Of a stretch of DNA of 64,000 nucleotides, positions 1-11,525 are shown piece by piece. The position numbers were made by a program, and so were the translations under genes. This DNA is from an uncultured Actinomyces sp. (GTDB lineage: Bacteria; Actinomycetota; Actinomycetes; Actinomycetales; Actinomycetaceae). The stretch is taken from the NCBI GenBank assembly GCA_937926195.1, contig CALEXZ010000030.1, positions 5,409 to 69,408 of the forward strand, given 5' to 3'. Every line of letters starts with the position of its first letter. The stretch's first letter is position 1. Below the pieces are notes generated by a model that had not been told where the DNA came from, did not search any database, and saw only the letters and a program-made list of their open reading frames with translations.

Positions 1-1
1 C

Positions 2-1177
2 GAGCGGGCCCTGGCCGGACACCGCGTGCCGGTGCGCGTGCTGACCACCACCCCGCCACCGGGCGCCGCCCCGGCCACGGACCCCCGGGGCGTGAACGTC
101 TCGCGCTGGCCGGCGCTGCGCGACGCCAGCGGCTACCTGCGCGGCTACCTGCCCTACATGTCCTTCGACATCCCCCTCCTGGGCCGCTTCTTCGCCCAGC
201 CGCGCCCCGACGCCGTCCTCGTCGAGCCACCGCCGACCACCGGCGTCGTCATGCGCCTGGCCTGCGCGCTGCGACGCGTGCCCTACGTCTGGTACGCCCC
301 CGACGTGTGGTCCACCGCCGCCGAGTCCACCGGCGCTCCGCGCATCGTCCTCGAGGCGGTGCGCCGCATGGAGTCCTTCGCGGTCAGCGGCGCGGCCCGC
401 GTCGTCGCCATCAACGAGGACGTCGCCGAGCACGTGCGTGCCCTGGGCGCCCGCGAGGTGCGGGTCGTGCCCAACGGGGTCGACACCACCGTCTTCGACC
501 CCGCCGGCCCCGTTCCCGACGACGCGCGCCGACGCGAGCTCGGTCTCACCGGCCCCTACGCGGTCTACGCGGGCACCGTCTCCGAGTGGCAGGGCGCGGG
601 CGTCTTCGTGCAGGCCCTCGCCCGCCTGCGCGCCACCCACCCCGGTGCCCAGCTGCTCTTCCTCGGGCAGGGCTCGGACTGGGAGGCGGTCCGCCAGGCC
701 GCCGCCGAGCTGGCCCCCGGTCCCGACGGCGCCCCCGCCGTCGTCATGCACCCGCCGGTGCCGCCCGCCGAGGCGGCCGCCTGGCAGCGCGGCGCCGTGT
801 GCGCCCTCGTGTCCATCACGCCCGGCCAGGGCTACGACTTCGCCTACCCGACGAAGGTGCTGGCGGCCCTGGGCTGCGGCACACCGGTGCTCTACGCCGG
901 GTGCGGCCCCGTCGTCGAGGACGTCGAGGACCACGACCTGGGGTGGGTGAGCGCCCACGACCCCGAGGCCGTGGCCCACGCCCTCCAGGCGGCCTTCGAC
1001 GCCCACGAGGCGCTCACCCCCGGCCAGCGCCGCCAGCGCGGTGAGCGCCTGCACGCCTGGGTGAGGCAGCACCGCTCCGTCGAGGCGACGGGGCAGTCCG
1101 TCGCCCGGCTGCTGCGCGAGGTCGTCCTCGAGCGCAGGGGCGCGGCCCGGTCCTCGGCACCGGGGGGCGGGCGGTGA
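2..1177 (+). CDS. GT4-family glycosyltransferase, 5'-truncated by window edge
   Basis: Cytoplasmic or membrane-associated transferase that would add a sugar from an NDP- or lipid-linked donor to a growing envelope glycan. The frame is open from base 2 (E-R-A-L-A-G-H, then the beta strand VRVLTTTPP), so the GTG at 26 lies inside the N-terminal Rossmann fold and the true start is upstream. GT-B features are visible: NGVDTTVF after the linker, VYAGTVSEWQGAG, FLGQGS, and a C-terminal donor site PTKVLAALGCGTPV. The stop overlaps the next start by 4 bases (GTGA at 1174-1177), so the two genes are translationally coupled. It looks like the WbuB-type branch of GT4; the sugar specificity cannot be read from sequence. 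Confidence 0.85.
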   Translation, partial: ERALAGHRVPVRVLTTTPPPGAAPATDPRGVNVSRWPALRDASGYLRGYLPYMSFDIPLLGRFFAQPRPDAVLVEPPPTTGVVMRLACALRRVPYVWYAPDVWSTAAESTGAPRIVLEAVRRMESFAVSGAARVVAINEDVAEHVRALGAREVRVVPNGVDTTVFDPAGPVPDDARRRELGLTGPYAVYAGTVSEWQGAGVFVQALARLRATHPGAQLLFLGQGSDWEAVRQAAAELAPGPDGAPAVVMHPPVPPAEAAAWQRGAVCALVSITPGQGYDFAYPTKVLAALGCGTPVLYAGCGPVVEDVEDHDLGWVSAHDPEAVAHALQAAFDAHEALTPGQRRQRGERLHAWVRQHRSVEATGQSVARLLREVVLERRGAARSSAPGGGR

Positions 1178-3330
1178 TCGCCTGGGTCGGTGCCGTCCCG
1201 GTCCTGGCCGCGCTCGCGGTCGTCACCTTCCTCCCGGGCCTGCTGGTCCTGCTGGCCTCGGGCGCACGCAGCCGCCTGGCCGCCCTGGCCTGCGCCCCCG
1301 CCCTGACCTTCGCCCTGCTGGGCACCGCCGGGGTCGTCTACGAGCGGATAGGGGTGCGCTGGCACCTGCCGACCGTCATCGCCTGGGTGCTGGGCTGGGC
1401 CCTGGTGGTCGCCGTCGGACGCTGGTGCGTGCTGGCCTGCAGGGGCCGGTTCCTCACGCTCTCGACCTGGACGAGCGTGCCTCTGGACCCCTCGGGCGTG
1501 CCCGAGGGCGGCTCCGCGGGGGGCGCCCCGGGTGAACCCACCGGCCAAGTGCCAGCCCTGGAGGGGCCCCGGTGGCTGCCGGTGGTTGCTGTGCTCACCA
1601 CCTGGCTGGCGATGCTGGCACCGGTGCTGCCCGGCAGCGGGCCGCGCGTGCCGATCCAGTCCGCGGACTCGATCTACCACTACAACCAGGCCTGGCTCAT
1701 CGAGCACACCGGCAACGCCTCGATGCTCACCGGCAACGCCGGCATGTTCGGCATGGACGGCACCGCGAGCTTCTACCCGATGGTGTGGCACGAGATCACC
1801 ACTCTCGTGTCCCTCGGCTGGGACGACGTCGTGCCCGCCACGAACACGATGATCCTGCTCGTGCCGCTCGTCTACCTCATCGGCGTGCTCTACCTCGTGC
1901 GCGTCGTCCTGCCCGAGCTGCGCGGGGGCGCCTGGGTGGCCCTGGGGGCCTGCGCCTTCATCCCGATCTTCCCCATGCGCCTGCTCATGGACACGGCCGT
2001 GTGGCCCTACGCCCTGGCGCTGGCGGGCTGCCCGGCGGTCACCGCCTGGGCCGTGGGACAGGTGCGCCGCTGCCGGTGGCTGTGGTCCAGGCGTCGGCGC
2101 CTGCGGGCGGCCACCTCCGTGCTGGCGATCGTGCCCGCCGCGGGCGGCCTGCTCCTCACCCACCCGGCGGCCCTCGTCATCGTCGGCTGGCCGCTGGCGG
2201 CCCTGGCCTGGACGGGGCTGGTGCTGGCCTCCTGGCGGCTCCTGCGCTCCGAGGACCGTCACGACCGCGTCGTGGGCGCCTGGATGGCGGCCGTGGCCGT
2301 CGCCGTCGTCCTCCTCGTCGTCGCGGTGGTCATGCTGCCCGGGCCGCTGCAGGCGCACTTCGGTCGTCGGCCCGTGCGCACGTGGACCCACGCGTGGAAG
2401 AAGGTCGTCTCCGCCCTCGTCCTGTTCTACGGGGGCGGTGGCTGGACGATGCGCGCCACCCAGATCGCCATGGGACTGGCCTGCCTCACGGGCGCGGCGA
2501 CGGCGCTGCTGCGCTGCCGCCACCGCGGGGTGGTCGTCGCCTGGGTCGCCTGCCTGCCGCTCATCGTCTCCGCCATGGCGCCGGTGCCGGTGCTGTCGGC
2601 CCTCACCGGCGTGTTCTACAACAACCCGCACCGGATCAAGGCGATGACGGCGGCACCCGCCGTCCTGCTCGTCACCCTGGGGCTGACCGCCGTCGCGCCG
2701 GTGCTCGCCCAGGAGCTCCGACGCCGTGAGATCGGCGCGTACCTGCACCGTCTCGTGCCGTGGCGCCTGGAGGGGCTCCTGCAGCGCTGGCGCGCGACCC
2801 TGCCGGCACAGGCCAGCGCGGGCCTCGCCCTGCTGCTCGTGGGCACCCTCGCCACGTCGCCGGCGCTGCGCCACGACGTCGTCGGCGCCTTCTCCCCCTA
2901 CAACGGTCACCAGCGGCTCGTCGCCTCCGCGGAGGAGCTCGACATGATGCGGCGCCTGGCCCTGCTGCTGCCGGAGGACGCCTACGTCGTCGGCGACCCG
3001 GTGGCGGGCACCGCGATGCTGCCCTTCATGGCGGGGCTGCGTCCCGTGTGGATGTTCGCCGGGCAGGCGCAGTCCGACGAGGACGGTCTCTACCTGCGCG
3101 AGCACTTCCGTGACCTGCACGAGGACCCACACGTGTGCGAGATCCTCCAGGACCACGGCATCCGCTACTTCTACGAGGACTCCAGCCAGTTCTTCAACGG
3201 CACGTGGCTGGCGGACCTGCGCCCCGGCCTGTACGACGTCGACACCTCCACCGGCTTCACCCTCCTGGACACCGGCGGCACGGCCCGCGTGTGGGAGATC
3301 ACCGCCTGCGACGTGTGGGTGGTGGAGTGA
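1174..3330 (+). CDS. Large polytopic membrane protein, DUF6541-like (putative GT-C type)
   Basis: 718 residues. Many hydrophobic helices are spread from the N-terminus (FLPGLLVLLASG) to about residue 560, followed by an extracytoplasmic tail of about 150 residues. A conserved loop near residue 165 reads ADSIYHYNQAWLI and then FYPMVWHEI; the paralogue at 6355 has FDAVFHLAAVQTI and YYPTVLHGI at the same place, which fits the DUF6541 family as I remember it. The tail has a cysteine pair (HVCEIL and ITACD). The GTG start overlaps the preceding glycosyltransferase stop. A role as a lipid-linked-sugar transferase or polymerase in surface glycan synthesis is inferred from topology and neighbours only. 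Confidence 0.75.
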   Translation: MIAWVGAVPVLAALAVVTFLPGLLVLLASGARSRLAALACAPALTFALLGTAGVVYERIGVRWHLPTVIAWVLGWALVVAVGRWCVLACRGRFLTLSTWTSVPLDPSGVPEGGSAGGAPGEPTGQVPALEGPRWLPVVAVLTTWLAMLAPVLPGSGPRVPIQSADSIYHYNQAWLIEHTGNASMLTGNAGMFGMDGTASFYPMVWHEITTLVSLGWDDVVPATNTMILLVPLVYLIGVLYLVRVVLPELRGGAWVALGACAFIPIFPMRLLMDTAVWPYALALAGCPAVTAWAVGQVRRCRWLWSRRRRLRAATSVLAIVPAAGGLLLTHPAALVIVGWPLAALAWTGLVLASWRLLRSEDRHDRVVGAWMAAVAVAVVLLVVAVVMLPGPLQAHFGRRPVRTWTHAWKKVVSALVLFYGGGGWTMRATQIAMGLACLTGAATALLRCRHRGVVVAWVACLPLIVSAMAPVPVLSALTGVFYNNPHRIKAMTAAPAVLLVTLGLTAVAPVLAQELRRREIGAYLHRLVPWRLEGLLQRWRATLPAQASAGLALLLVGTLATSPALRHDVVGAFSPYNGHQRLVASAEELDMMRRLALLLPEDAYVVGDPVAGTAMLPFMAGLRPVWMFAGQAQSDEDGLYLREHFRDLHEDPHVCEILQDHGIRYFYEDSSQFFNGTWLADLRPGLYDVDTSTGFTLLDTGGTARVWEITACDVWVVE

Positions 3331-3334
3331 GACG

Positions 3335-3377
3335 GACGGCGCCCCGTCGGCCCGTGGTGGGCAGGCGGGGCGCCGTC
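3335..3377. terminator. Hairpin between convergent genes
   Basis: A perfect 12-bp inverted repeat (3335-3346 with 3366-3377, arm GACGGCGCCCCG) with a 19-nt loop. It starts four bases after the stop of the + strand membrane protein and lies downstream of the - strand MFS gene, so it could end both transcripts. No U-tract follows, as is usual in high-GC actinobacteria. Confidence 0.5.
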
Positions 3378-3443
3378 GGTACCGGGGCGTGCGGAGCCGT
3401 GCCGCAGCCCGCGGGGGGCGAAGGCGTTCCCCGGGGCTGCCGG

Positions 3444-4757
3444 TCACTTCACCTTGCGGATGAACATGGTGGCGACACCGCCGAGGATGGCGCAGGTGCC
3501 CGCCATGTAGCACAGGGCCGGGTAGTTGGTCTTGTCCGCGGAGCCGATCGCCAGGAAGAAGGGTGCCACGTAGGGGGCGAGCGACTGCGGCAGGGCGTTG
3601 GCGATGTTGAACACCCCGAGGTCCTTGCCGGCGTGCTCCGGGTCCGGCAGGACGTCGACGACGAGTGCGAGGTCGACGGCGACGTACACGCCGTAGGCCA
3701 GCCCCATAAGGAGCTCGGCGAGGTAGAACATGCTGACCGTCGTCGTGTGGGCGAGCACAACGGTCCCGACGCCGAACAGCGCCGAGGCCACGGCCACGAA
3801 GATCTTGCGGCGGTGGTACCTGTCCGACAGCCAGCCCCCGACGAAGCTCGCTGCCATGAGGGCGATGGTGTAGATGAGGACCGAGACCGTCACGACCTTA
3901 CCGGCCTCCGCCTCGCTCAGGTCCACCCGGTGCATGAGGTACATGAGGCGGTAGGTGGTGAAGGAGAAGGAGGTCAGGGTGATGAGGAAGCGTCCCAGCC
4001 AGGCGAGGGCGTAGTCCGGGTGCTTGACCGGGCTGACCCAGAAGGTCTTGAGCAGGTCGATGAGGGTGAAGCGCGGGGGCGCCACCGGCAGCTGCTTGTC
4101 CGGCAGGACGAAGGCGAACCAGACCATGAAGATGATGGCCGGCACCGCCGGGCCGATGAACAGCAGGGGGAGCTGCTTCGCCAAAGCCTGGGCGAGGTAG
4201 GTCGCCACGAGGACGGCCAGGTTCTGGGCGATGGAGATCCACGAGGAGATACGGGCGCGCTGGAGCTCGGGGACCTGGTCGCTGAGCACGGCGACGAAGG
4301 GGGCGAGGGTGGCGTTGGCGCCGATCTGCGCGATGAGCCAGCCTGCGGCGACCCAGGGGACCGTGTTGAGCAGTCCCATCATTGCCAGGCCGACCGTCAT
4401 GAGGAGGATGCCGAAGACGAGCCAGGGGCGACGCCGCCCCCACGCCCACGTGGTGCGGTCGGAGATCTGACCGAAGACGACGTTGGCGACGACGGCGCCG
4501 AGGGCCCCCAGCCCCGCGATCATGGCGATGGCATCCACCTGGGCGGCGGAGTCGTCGGGGAACATCGCGAGGGCCTTGTACTGGATGGCGACGATCGCCG
4601 GGCCCAGGAGCGCGATGAAGAAGAAGAGCTGGGCGGTCAGGTAGGCGACGACGAAGAGCGGGGTGACCGGCTTGGTCACGGGTGCGAAGAAGTCCTTGAC
4701 CGGGTCGCTCACCGGGGGCGAGGAGGACGGGGCGGGCAATGACTGTGATGGGGACAT
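3444..4757 (-). CDS. MFS transporter, sugar-symporter type (GPH/SLC45-like)
   Basis: 437 residues, about 12 membrane helices. The cytoplasmic loop motif FGQISDRTTWAWGRRRPW is the signature of the glycoside-cation/SLC45 branch of the major facilitator superfamily; a second half-repeat loop reads GGWLSDRYHRRK. I chose ATG 4757 (MSPSQSLPAP), not the longer frame to 4892, because AGGAG lies 7 bases upstream and the extra N-terminus is low-complexity. It is transcribed alone, against its glycan-gene neighbours. It could import a disaccharide or glycoside; nothing ties it to polysaccharide assembly apart from position. Confidence 0.8.
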   Translation of the reverse strand: MSPSQSLPAPSSSPPVSDPVKDFFAPVTKPVTPLFVVAYLTAQLFFFIALLGPAIVAIQYKALAMFPDDSAAQVDAIAMIAGLGALGAVVANVVFGQISDRTTWAWGRRRPWLVFGILLMTVGLAMMGLLNTVPWVAAGWLIAQIGANATLAPFVAVLSDQVPELQRARISSWISIAQNLAVLVATYLAQALAKQLPLLFIGPAVPAIIFMVWFAFVLPDKQLPVAPPRFTLIDLLKTFWVSPVKHPDYALAWLGRFLITLTSFSFTTYRLMYLMHRVDLSEAEAGKVVTVSVLIYTIALMAASFVGGWLSDRYHRRKIFVAVASALFGVGTVVLAHTTTVSMFYLAELLMGLAYGVYVAVDLALVVDVLPDPEHAGKDLGVFNIANALPQSLAPYVAPFFLAIGSADKTNYPALCYMAGTCAILGGVATMFIRKVK

Positions 4758-4840
4758 GTCAGGCTCCTGAGGGTGGCAGACGAGCGGGCGCCGCTGCCCG
4801 CCGACCTGCCCAAGGTACAGCAGCGGGGGTCGGCGTGTGA

Positions 4841-4899
4841 TGCCACCGGCGCCTGCCACCGGCGCCTGCCGCCGGCGCCTGCCGCCTGCCACCGGCGCC
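4841..4899. repeat. 13-bp tandem repeat in divergent intergenic region
   Basis: Four copies of TGCCACCGGCGCC (4841-4853, 4854-4866, 4867-4879 with one A to G change, 4887-4899) with a 7-bp partial copy (4880-4886). Each unit contains the palindrome GGCGCC. The array lies between the divergent MFS gene and the dehydrogenase gene, just upstream of a -10-like TATCCT at 4945-4950. Confidence 0.85.
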
Positions 4900-4944
4900 G
4901 TCGCGCGCGTCAGGGCCCCCGTCGAGGGCCGGGGCGATCCTCGC

Positions 4945-4950
4945 TATCCT
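4945..4950 (+). promoter_or_regulatory. Candidate -10 box for the dehydrogenase gene
   Basis: TATCCT lies 44 bases before ATG 4995. No convincing -35 hexamer is visible. The leader carries a GAGGAG ribosome-binding site (4980-4985). Confidence 0.35.
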
Positions 4951-4994
4951 GGGCCCACTGAGCCGGAGCCGTCCGGCGTGAGGAGAGCCCCCGT

Positions 4995-6290
4995 ATGCGC
5001 ATCGCCGTCGTCGCCCTTGGAAAGATCGGGCTGCCGCTGGCCGTCCAGTACGCCGAGAAGGGGCACGAGGTCATCGGCGTTGACGTCAACCCGACGACCG
5101 TCGAGATGGTCAACCGCGGCCAGGAGCCCTTCCCCGGTGAGGCCCACCTGGCGGAGCGGCTCGCCCGGCTCGTGCCCGCCGGCGCCCTGCGCGCCACCAC
5201 CGACTACGCCGAGGCCGTCCCCGGGGCCGACGCCGTCGTCCTCGTCGTACCCCTCTTCGTCGACGACGCCACCTGGGAGCCGGACTTCACCCTCATGGAC
5301 GCGGCCACCCGCTCCCTGGCCGAGCACCTGACCCCCGGCACCCTCGTCTCCTACGAGACGACCCTGCCGGTGGGCACCACTCGTGGCCGCTGGAAGCCCC
5401 TCATCGAGGAGGTGAGCGGGCTGGTCGAGGGCCGCGACTTCCACCTCGTCTTCTCTCCCGAGCGGGTCCTCACCGGCCGGGTCTTCGCGGACCTGCGCCG
5501 TTACCCCAAGCTCGTCGGCGGCCTGAGCGAGCAGGGCACCGCCCGGGGCGTGGACTTCTACACCCAGGTCCTCGACTTCGACGAGCGCCCCGACCTGCCG
5601 CGCCCCAACGGCGTGTGGGACCTGGGCACGGCGGAGGCCGCCGAGATGGCCAAGCTCGCCGAGACCACCTACCGCGACGTCAACATCGGCCTGGCCAACC
5701 AGTTCGCCGTCTACGCCGACAAGGCCGGCTTCGACATCGACAAGGTCATCGAGGCCTGCAACTCCCAGCCCTACTCGCACATCCACCGCCCCGGCATCGC
5801 GGTGGGCGGCCACTGCATCCCCGTCTACCCGCGCCTGTACCTGTCCACGGACCCCGACGCCACCGTGGTGCGCAGCGCCCGCCAGTTCAACGCGACCATG
5901 CCCGCCTACGTCGTCTCGCGCGCCGAGGAGCTCCTGGGGGACCTGCGCGGGCTGCGCGTGGCCGTGCTCGGCGCCTCCTACCGCGGCCGGGTCAAGGAGA
6001 CCGCCTTCTCCGGCGTCTTCCCCACCGTGGAGGCCCTGCGCGCCAAGGGCGCCACCGTCCTCGTCCAGGACCCCATGTACAGCGACGAGGAGCTCGCCGC
6101 CTTCGGCTGGGAGCCCTACCACCTGGGTGAGGCCGTCGACGTCGCCATCGTCCAGGCCGACCACCCCGAGTACGCCACGCTCAGCCCCGCGGACCTGCCG
6201 GGTGTGCGGCTGCTGCTCGACGGTCGGCGCGCCACCGACCCCGCCCTGTGGTCGGGCACCCCGCGCCTGGTCATCGGCGGCGGTGAGTGA
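4995..6290 (+). CDS. Nucleotide-sugar dehydrogenase, UDP-ManNAc dehydrogenase (WecC) type
   Basis: 431 residues, normal for the UDP-glucose/UDP-ManNAc dehydrogenase family, which oxidises a UDP-sugar twice with NAD+ to the uronic acid. The N-terminal NAD-binding loop is ALGKIGLP (residues 8-14), with Ala in place of the first Gly of the usual GLGxxG. The central domain has FSPERVLTGRV (153-163) and catalytic Lys220 in EMAKLAETTYRD. The nucleophile Cys274 sits in GGHCIPVYP. The GKIGLP and GGHCIPVYP forms favour UDP-N-acetylmannosamine (or a related HexNAc) over UDP-glucose. ATG 4995 has GAGGAG about 9 bases upstream. It probably supplies an acidic sugar for the neighbouring glycan genes. Confidence 0.85.
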   Translation: MRIAVVALGKIGLPLAVQYAEKGHEVIGVDVNPTTVEMVNRGQEPFPGEAHLAERLARLVPAGALRATTDYAEAVPGADAVVLVVPLFVDDATWEPDFTLMDAATRSLAEHLTPGTLVSYETTLPVGTTRGRWKPLIEEVSGLVEGRDFHLVFSPERVLTGRVFADLRRYPKLVGGLSEQGTARGVDFYTQVLDFDERPDLPRPNGVWDLGTAEAAEMAKLAETTYRDVNIGLANQFAVYADKAGFDIDKVIEACNSQPYSHIHRPGIAVGGHCIPVYPRLYLSTDPDATVVRSARQFNATMPAYVVSRAEELLGDLRGLRVAVLGASYRGRVKETAFSGVFPTVEALRAKGATVLVQDPMYSDEELAAFGWEPYHLGEAVDVAIVQADHPEYATLSPADLPGVRLLLDGRRATDPALWSGTPRLVIGGGE

Positions 6291-6296
6291 CGCGTT

Positions 6297-6338
6297 CCCG
6301 CCGTGACCTCGGTGCCACCGGTGTGACCTCACGGCGGG
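6297..6338 (+). terminator. Intergenic hairpin after the dehydrogenase gene
   Basis: A perfect 10-bp stem (6297-6306 with 6329-6338, arm CCCGCCGTGA) and a 22-nt loop begin 7 bases after the stop and end 17 bases before the next ATG. It could be an attenuator or terminator separating the dehydrogenase from the following membrane-protein gene. Confidence 0.4.
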
Positions 6339-6354
6339 GCTCGGGGAGCGGGAC

Positions 6355-9670
<3,316 letters not shown>

Positions 9671-9781
9671 GACGGCTGCGCCCCGGCGGAGGGGCTGTCG
9701 CGCACGTGGCGGACGCCGCTACCATGGGACCTGGCTCACGGGCGCGAAGGCGCGCCCCACCGTCGGACAAGAGGTGCCCTC

Positions 9782-11485
9782 GTGACGTGTCAACCGGCCG
9801 CGGCAGCGACGACTCACCACACCGGTCCAGGCAGTGCCCTGCGCGCGGGTGTGCTCATGCGGCTTGTGTTCCTGGTGGCACTCGTCATGGTCGGCGTCGT
9901 GCCGGTCACGGCTCATGCCGCGCAGTCCACCACCGAGGCCATCCACGTCATGGCCTTCCCCGCTTCGGATGCCATCATCCTGGAGAGCAACGGGCGTTTC
10001 GCCTTCGTCGACTCCGGTGAGGACCGTGATGCGCCCGACGGCAGCGACCCCCGCTACCCGTGGCGAGCGGGGATCGTACCCTCCTCGGACTATGAGGACA
10101 CGCTGTGGGCCTACCTTGACCAGCTCGGGGTCAACGAGACGAATGTCGAGTTCTACCTGGGCACGCACGCCCACTCGGACCATATCGGGACTGCGGACAC
10201 GGTGATCTCCAGGTACAAGCCGAGGAGGATCTACACCCCCGAGTACTCCGACGCCTGGATCACCGACCCCGGGCGTCTGTGGGACAACCAGTACGTCTAC
10301 GACCAGATGATCGAGGCGGCGCACCATGCCCATGAGGAGTACGGTGCGGCCCTCATCCAGCACCTGAGCCCCGGGGCCCCGCTCGTCCCGGACAGTGAGG
10401 GGGGCAGCGCCTCCCCGGAATTCGACTTCGGTGACATGCACATTGAGATCGTCAACTACGGTGAGGAGTACAAGACGAACCCGGTGCCTGACGCCAACCA
10501 CATGTGCTGGGGTGTCAAGGTCACGGCCCATGGGAGGACAGCCTTCCTCGCCGGCGACATCGAGAACACCGCAGGCGCGGAGGATCGCATCGCCGGGCAG
10601 ATCGGCGACGTCGACTTTCTCAAGCTCGGACACCACGGGACCTACACCTCGAACTCCGAGCACTTCCTCGAGGTCCTCCAGCCCGAGTTCGCCGTTCAGA
10701 CCGGCGCCTACAGCTACCTCTTCTCCGACACCGTCGAGATTCTCAACCGTCTGGGCACCCGGTGGTACACGGCCGAAGAGGTCCGCGCGTCAGGAACCTC
10801 GGCCGTCGTCGTCACCCTGGACGAGGCTGGTGTCTCACTCAGTGGGGTCCCGGAGGCCGTCGTCTACCGGCGCGGCAGCACCAGCCCACACGTCGTCGCC
10901 TACCAGGGCGGTCGGCCCGCCCCCCAGGACGGCTGGCGGCAGGTGGCCGGCACGTACTACTGGTTCAGCGGGAGCGCTGAGGCCGTGGAGGACATGTGGC
11001 TGGATCAGGGCGGCACCTGGTACTACCTGAGCTCCTCGGGCGCGATGGTCACCGGCTGGGGCCAGGTGGGTGGCAAGTGGTACTACTTCCGTTCCTCGGG
11101 GGGCATGGCCACCGGGTGGCTCGTCTACGGCGGCAGCTGGTACCACCTCAACGCGCTGGGGGCGATGTCGACCGGCTGGGTCCAGGACGACGGTACCTGG
11201 TACTACATGAGGTCCTCCGGCGCCATGGCCACGGGTTGGGTTCATGACGGCAGCGCCTGGTACTACCTGCGTCCGTCGGGGGCGATGGCGACGGGCTGGG
11301 TTCATGACGGCAGCGCCTGGTACTACCTGCGTCCGTCGGGGGCGATGGCGACGGGCTGGGTCAAGGACGGTGGTGCCTGGTACTACCTGCGCTCCTCCGG
11401 CGCCATGGCCACCGGACGGGTGAGGATCGCGGGTCGGCTGTCGGAGTTCTCCTCCAGCGGTGTCTGGCTCGGCTACCGCTCCTGA
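9782..11485 (+). CDS. Secreted MBL-fold hydrolase with choline-binding repeats, Pce/CbpE-like
   Basis: 567 residues. Order: N-terminal signal (hydrophobic 26-42, likely cleavage in TAHAAQ near 46), a metallo-beta-lactamase domain (~52-350), then nine 20-residue CW repeats (~381-560) of the form WYYLxxSGAMATGW. The zinc motif is H129-A-H131-S-D133-H134; further ligand candidates are H240, D259 (LAGD) and H284/H285 (KLGHHG). Pneumococcal phosphorylcholine esterase Pce has the same arrangement: MBL domain first, choline-binding module second. By analogy it would remove phosphocholine from surface polymer while bound to it. The GTG at 9782 has AGAGG upstream; an internal ATG at 9857 would still leave a signal peptide. 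Fold and repeats are seen; the esterase activity is inference. Confidence 0.8.
   Translation: MTCQPAAAATTHHTGPGSALRAGVLMRLVFLVALVMVGVVPVTAHAAQSTTEAIHVMAFPASDAIILESNGRFAFVDSGEDRDAPDGSDPRYPWRAGIVPSSDYEDTLWAYLDQLGVNETNVEFYLGTHAHSDHIGTADTVISRYKPRRIYTPEYSDAWITDPGRLWDNQYVYDQMIEAAHHAHEEYGAALIQHLSPGAPLVPDSEGGSASPEFDFGDMHIEIVNYGEEYKTNPVPDANHMCWGVKVTAHGRTAFLAGDIENTAGAEDRIAGQIGDVDFLKLGHHGTYTSNSEHFLEVLQPEFAVQTGAYSYLFSDTVEILNRLGTRWYTAEEVRASGTSAVVVTLDEAGVSLSGVPEAVVYRRGSTSPHVVAYQGGRPAPQDGWRQVAGTYYWFSGSAEAVEDMWLDQGGTWYYLSSSGAMVTGWGQVGGKWYYFRSSGGMATGWLVYGGSWYHLNALGAMSTGWVQDDGTWYYMRSSGAMATGWVHDGSAWYYLRPSGAMATGWVHDGSAWYYLRPSGAMATGWVKDGGAWYYLRSSGAMATGRVRIAGRLSEFSSSGVWLGYRS
11237..11361 (+). repeat. Perfect 60-bp tandem duplication inside the CW-repeat region
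   Basis: Bases 11237-11296 are repeated exactly at 11297-11356, and the match runs a few bases into the next unit. Each unit encodes one 20-residue choline-binding repeat. Identity at silent positions points to a recent unequal crossover or slippage. Confidence 0.85.
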
Positions 11486-11510
11486 GCATCCGTTTCACGC
11501 CGTTGCGTAT

Positions 11511-11525
11511 TAGCCTCATTCGGTG
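11511..11525 (+). promoter_or_regulatory. TAGCCT -10 box, 6 bases before a GTG start (leaderless)
   Basis: TAGCCT at 11511-11516 is followed by six bases and then GTG 11523, so a transcript starting at the usual distance begins at the start codon. No ribosome-binding site is visible upstream. The same arrangement occurs at 28253 and 54135. Confidence 0.55.

Noticed and set aside
892..3513. Long open frame antisense to the GT4 and membrane-protein genes
   Set aside because: It is rich in Arg, His, Gly and Gln with no recognisable domain, as expected for the reverse frame of GC-rich coding DNA. The sense frames carry clear motifs. The same reasoning removed other long antisense frames, for example at 4944-6788, 16079-17920, 19977-22625 and 49519-52098.
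3444..4757. MFS transporter as part of polysaccharide export
   Set aside because: The loop motif GRRRPW marks sugar symporters, and the gene is transcribed alone against its neighbours. No link to glycan export can be supported.
11020..11460. CW repeats as glucan- or galactose-binding modules
   Set aside because: Similar repeats occur in glucosyltransferases and clostridial toxins, but these are regular 20-residue units with WYYL and GAMATGW, the pneumococcal choline-binding form, and the lic genes are nearby. Kept as choline-binding, with the alternative noted here.
9782..11485. Lower GC of the Pce-like gene as evidence of recent transfer
   Set aside because: Three 60-base stretches I counted (10141, 10441, 10501) hold 109 G/C in 180, but a stretch of the neighbouring glf (9001-9060) holds 35 in 60. 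The contrast is too weak by eye.
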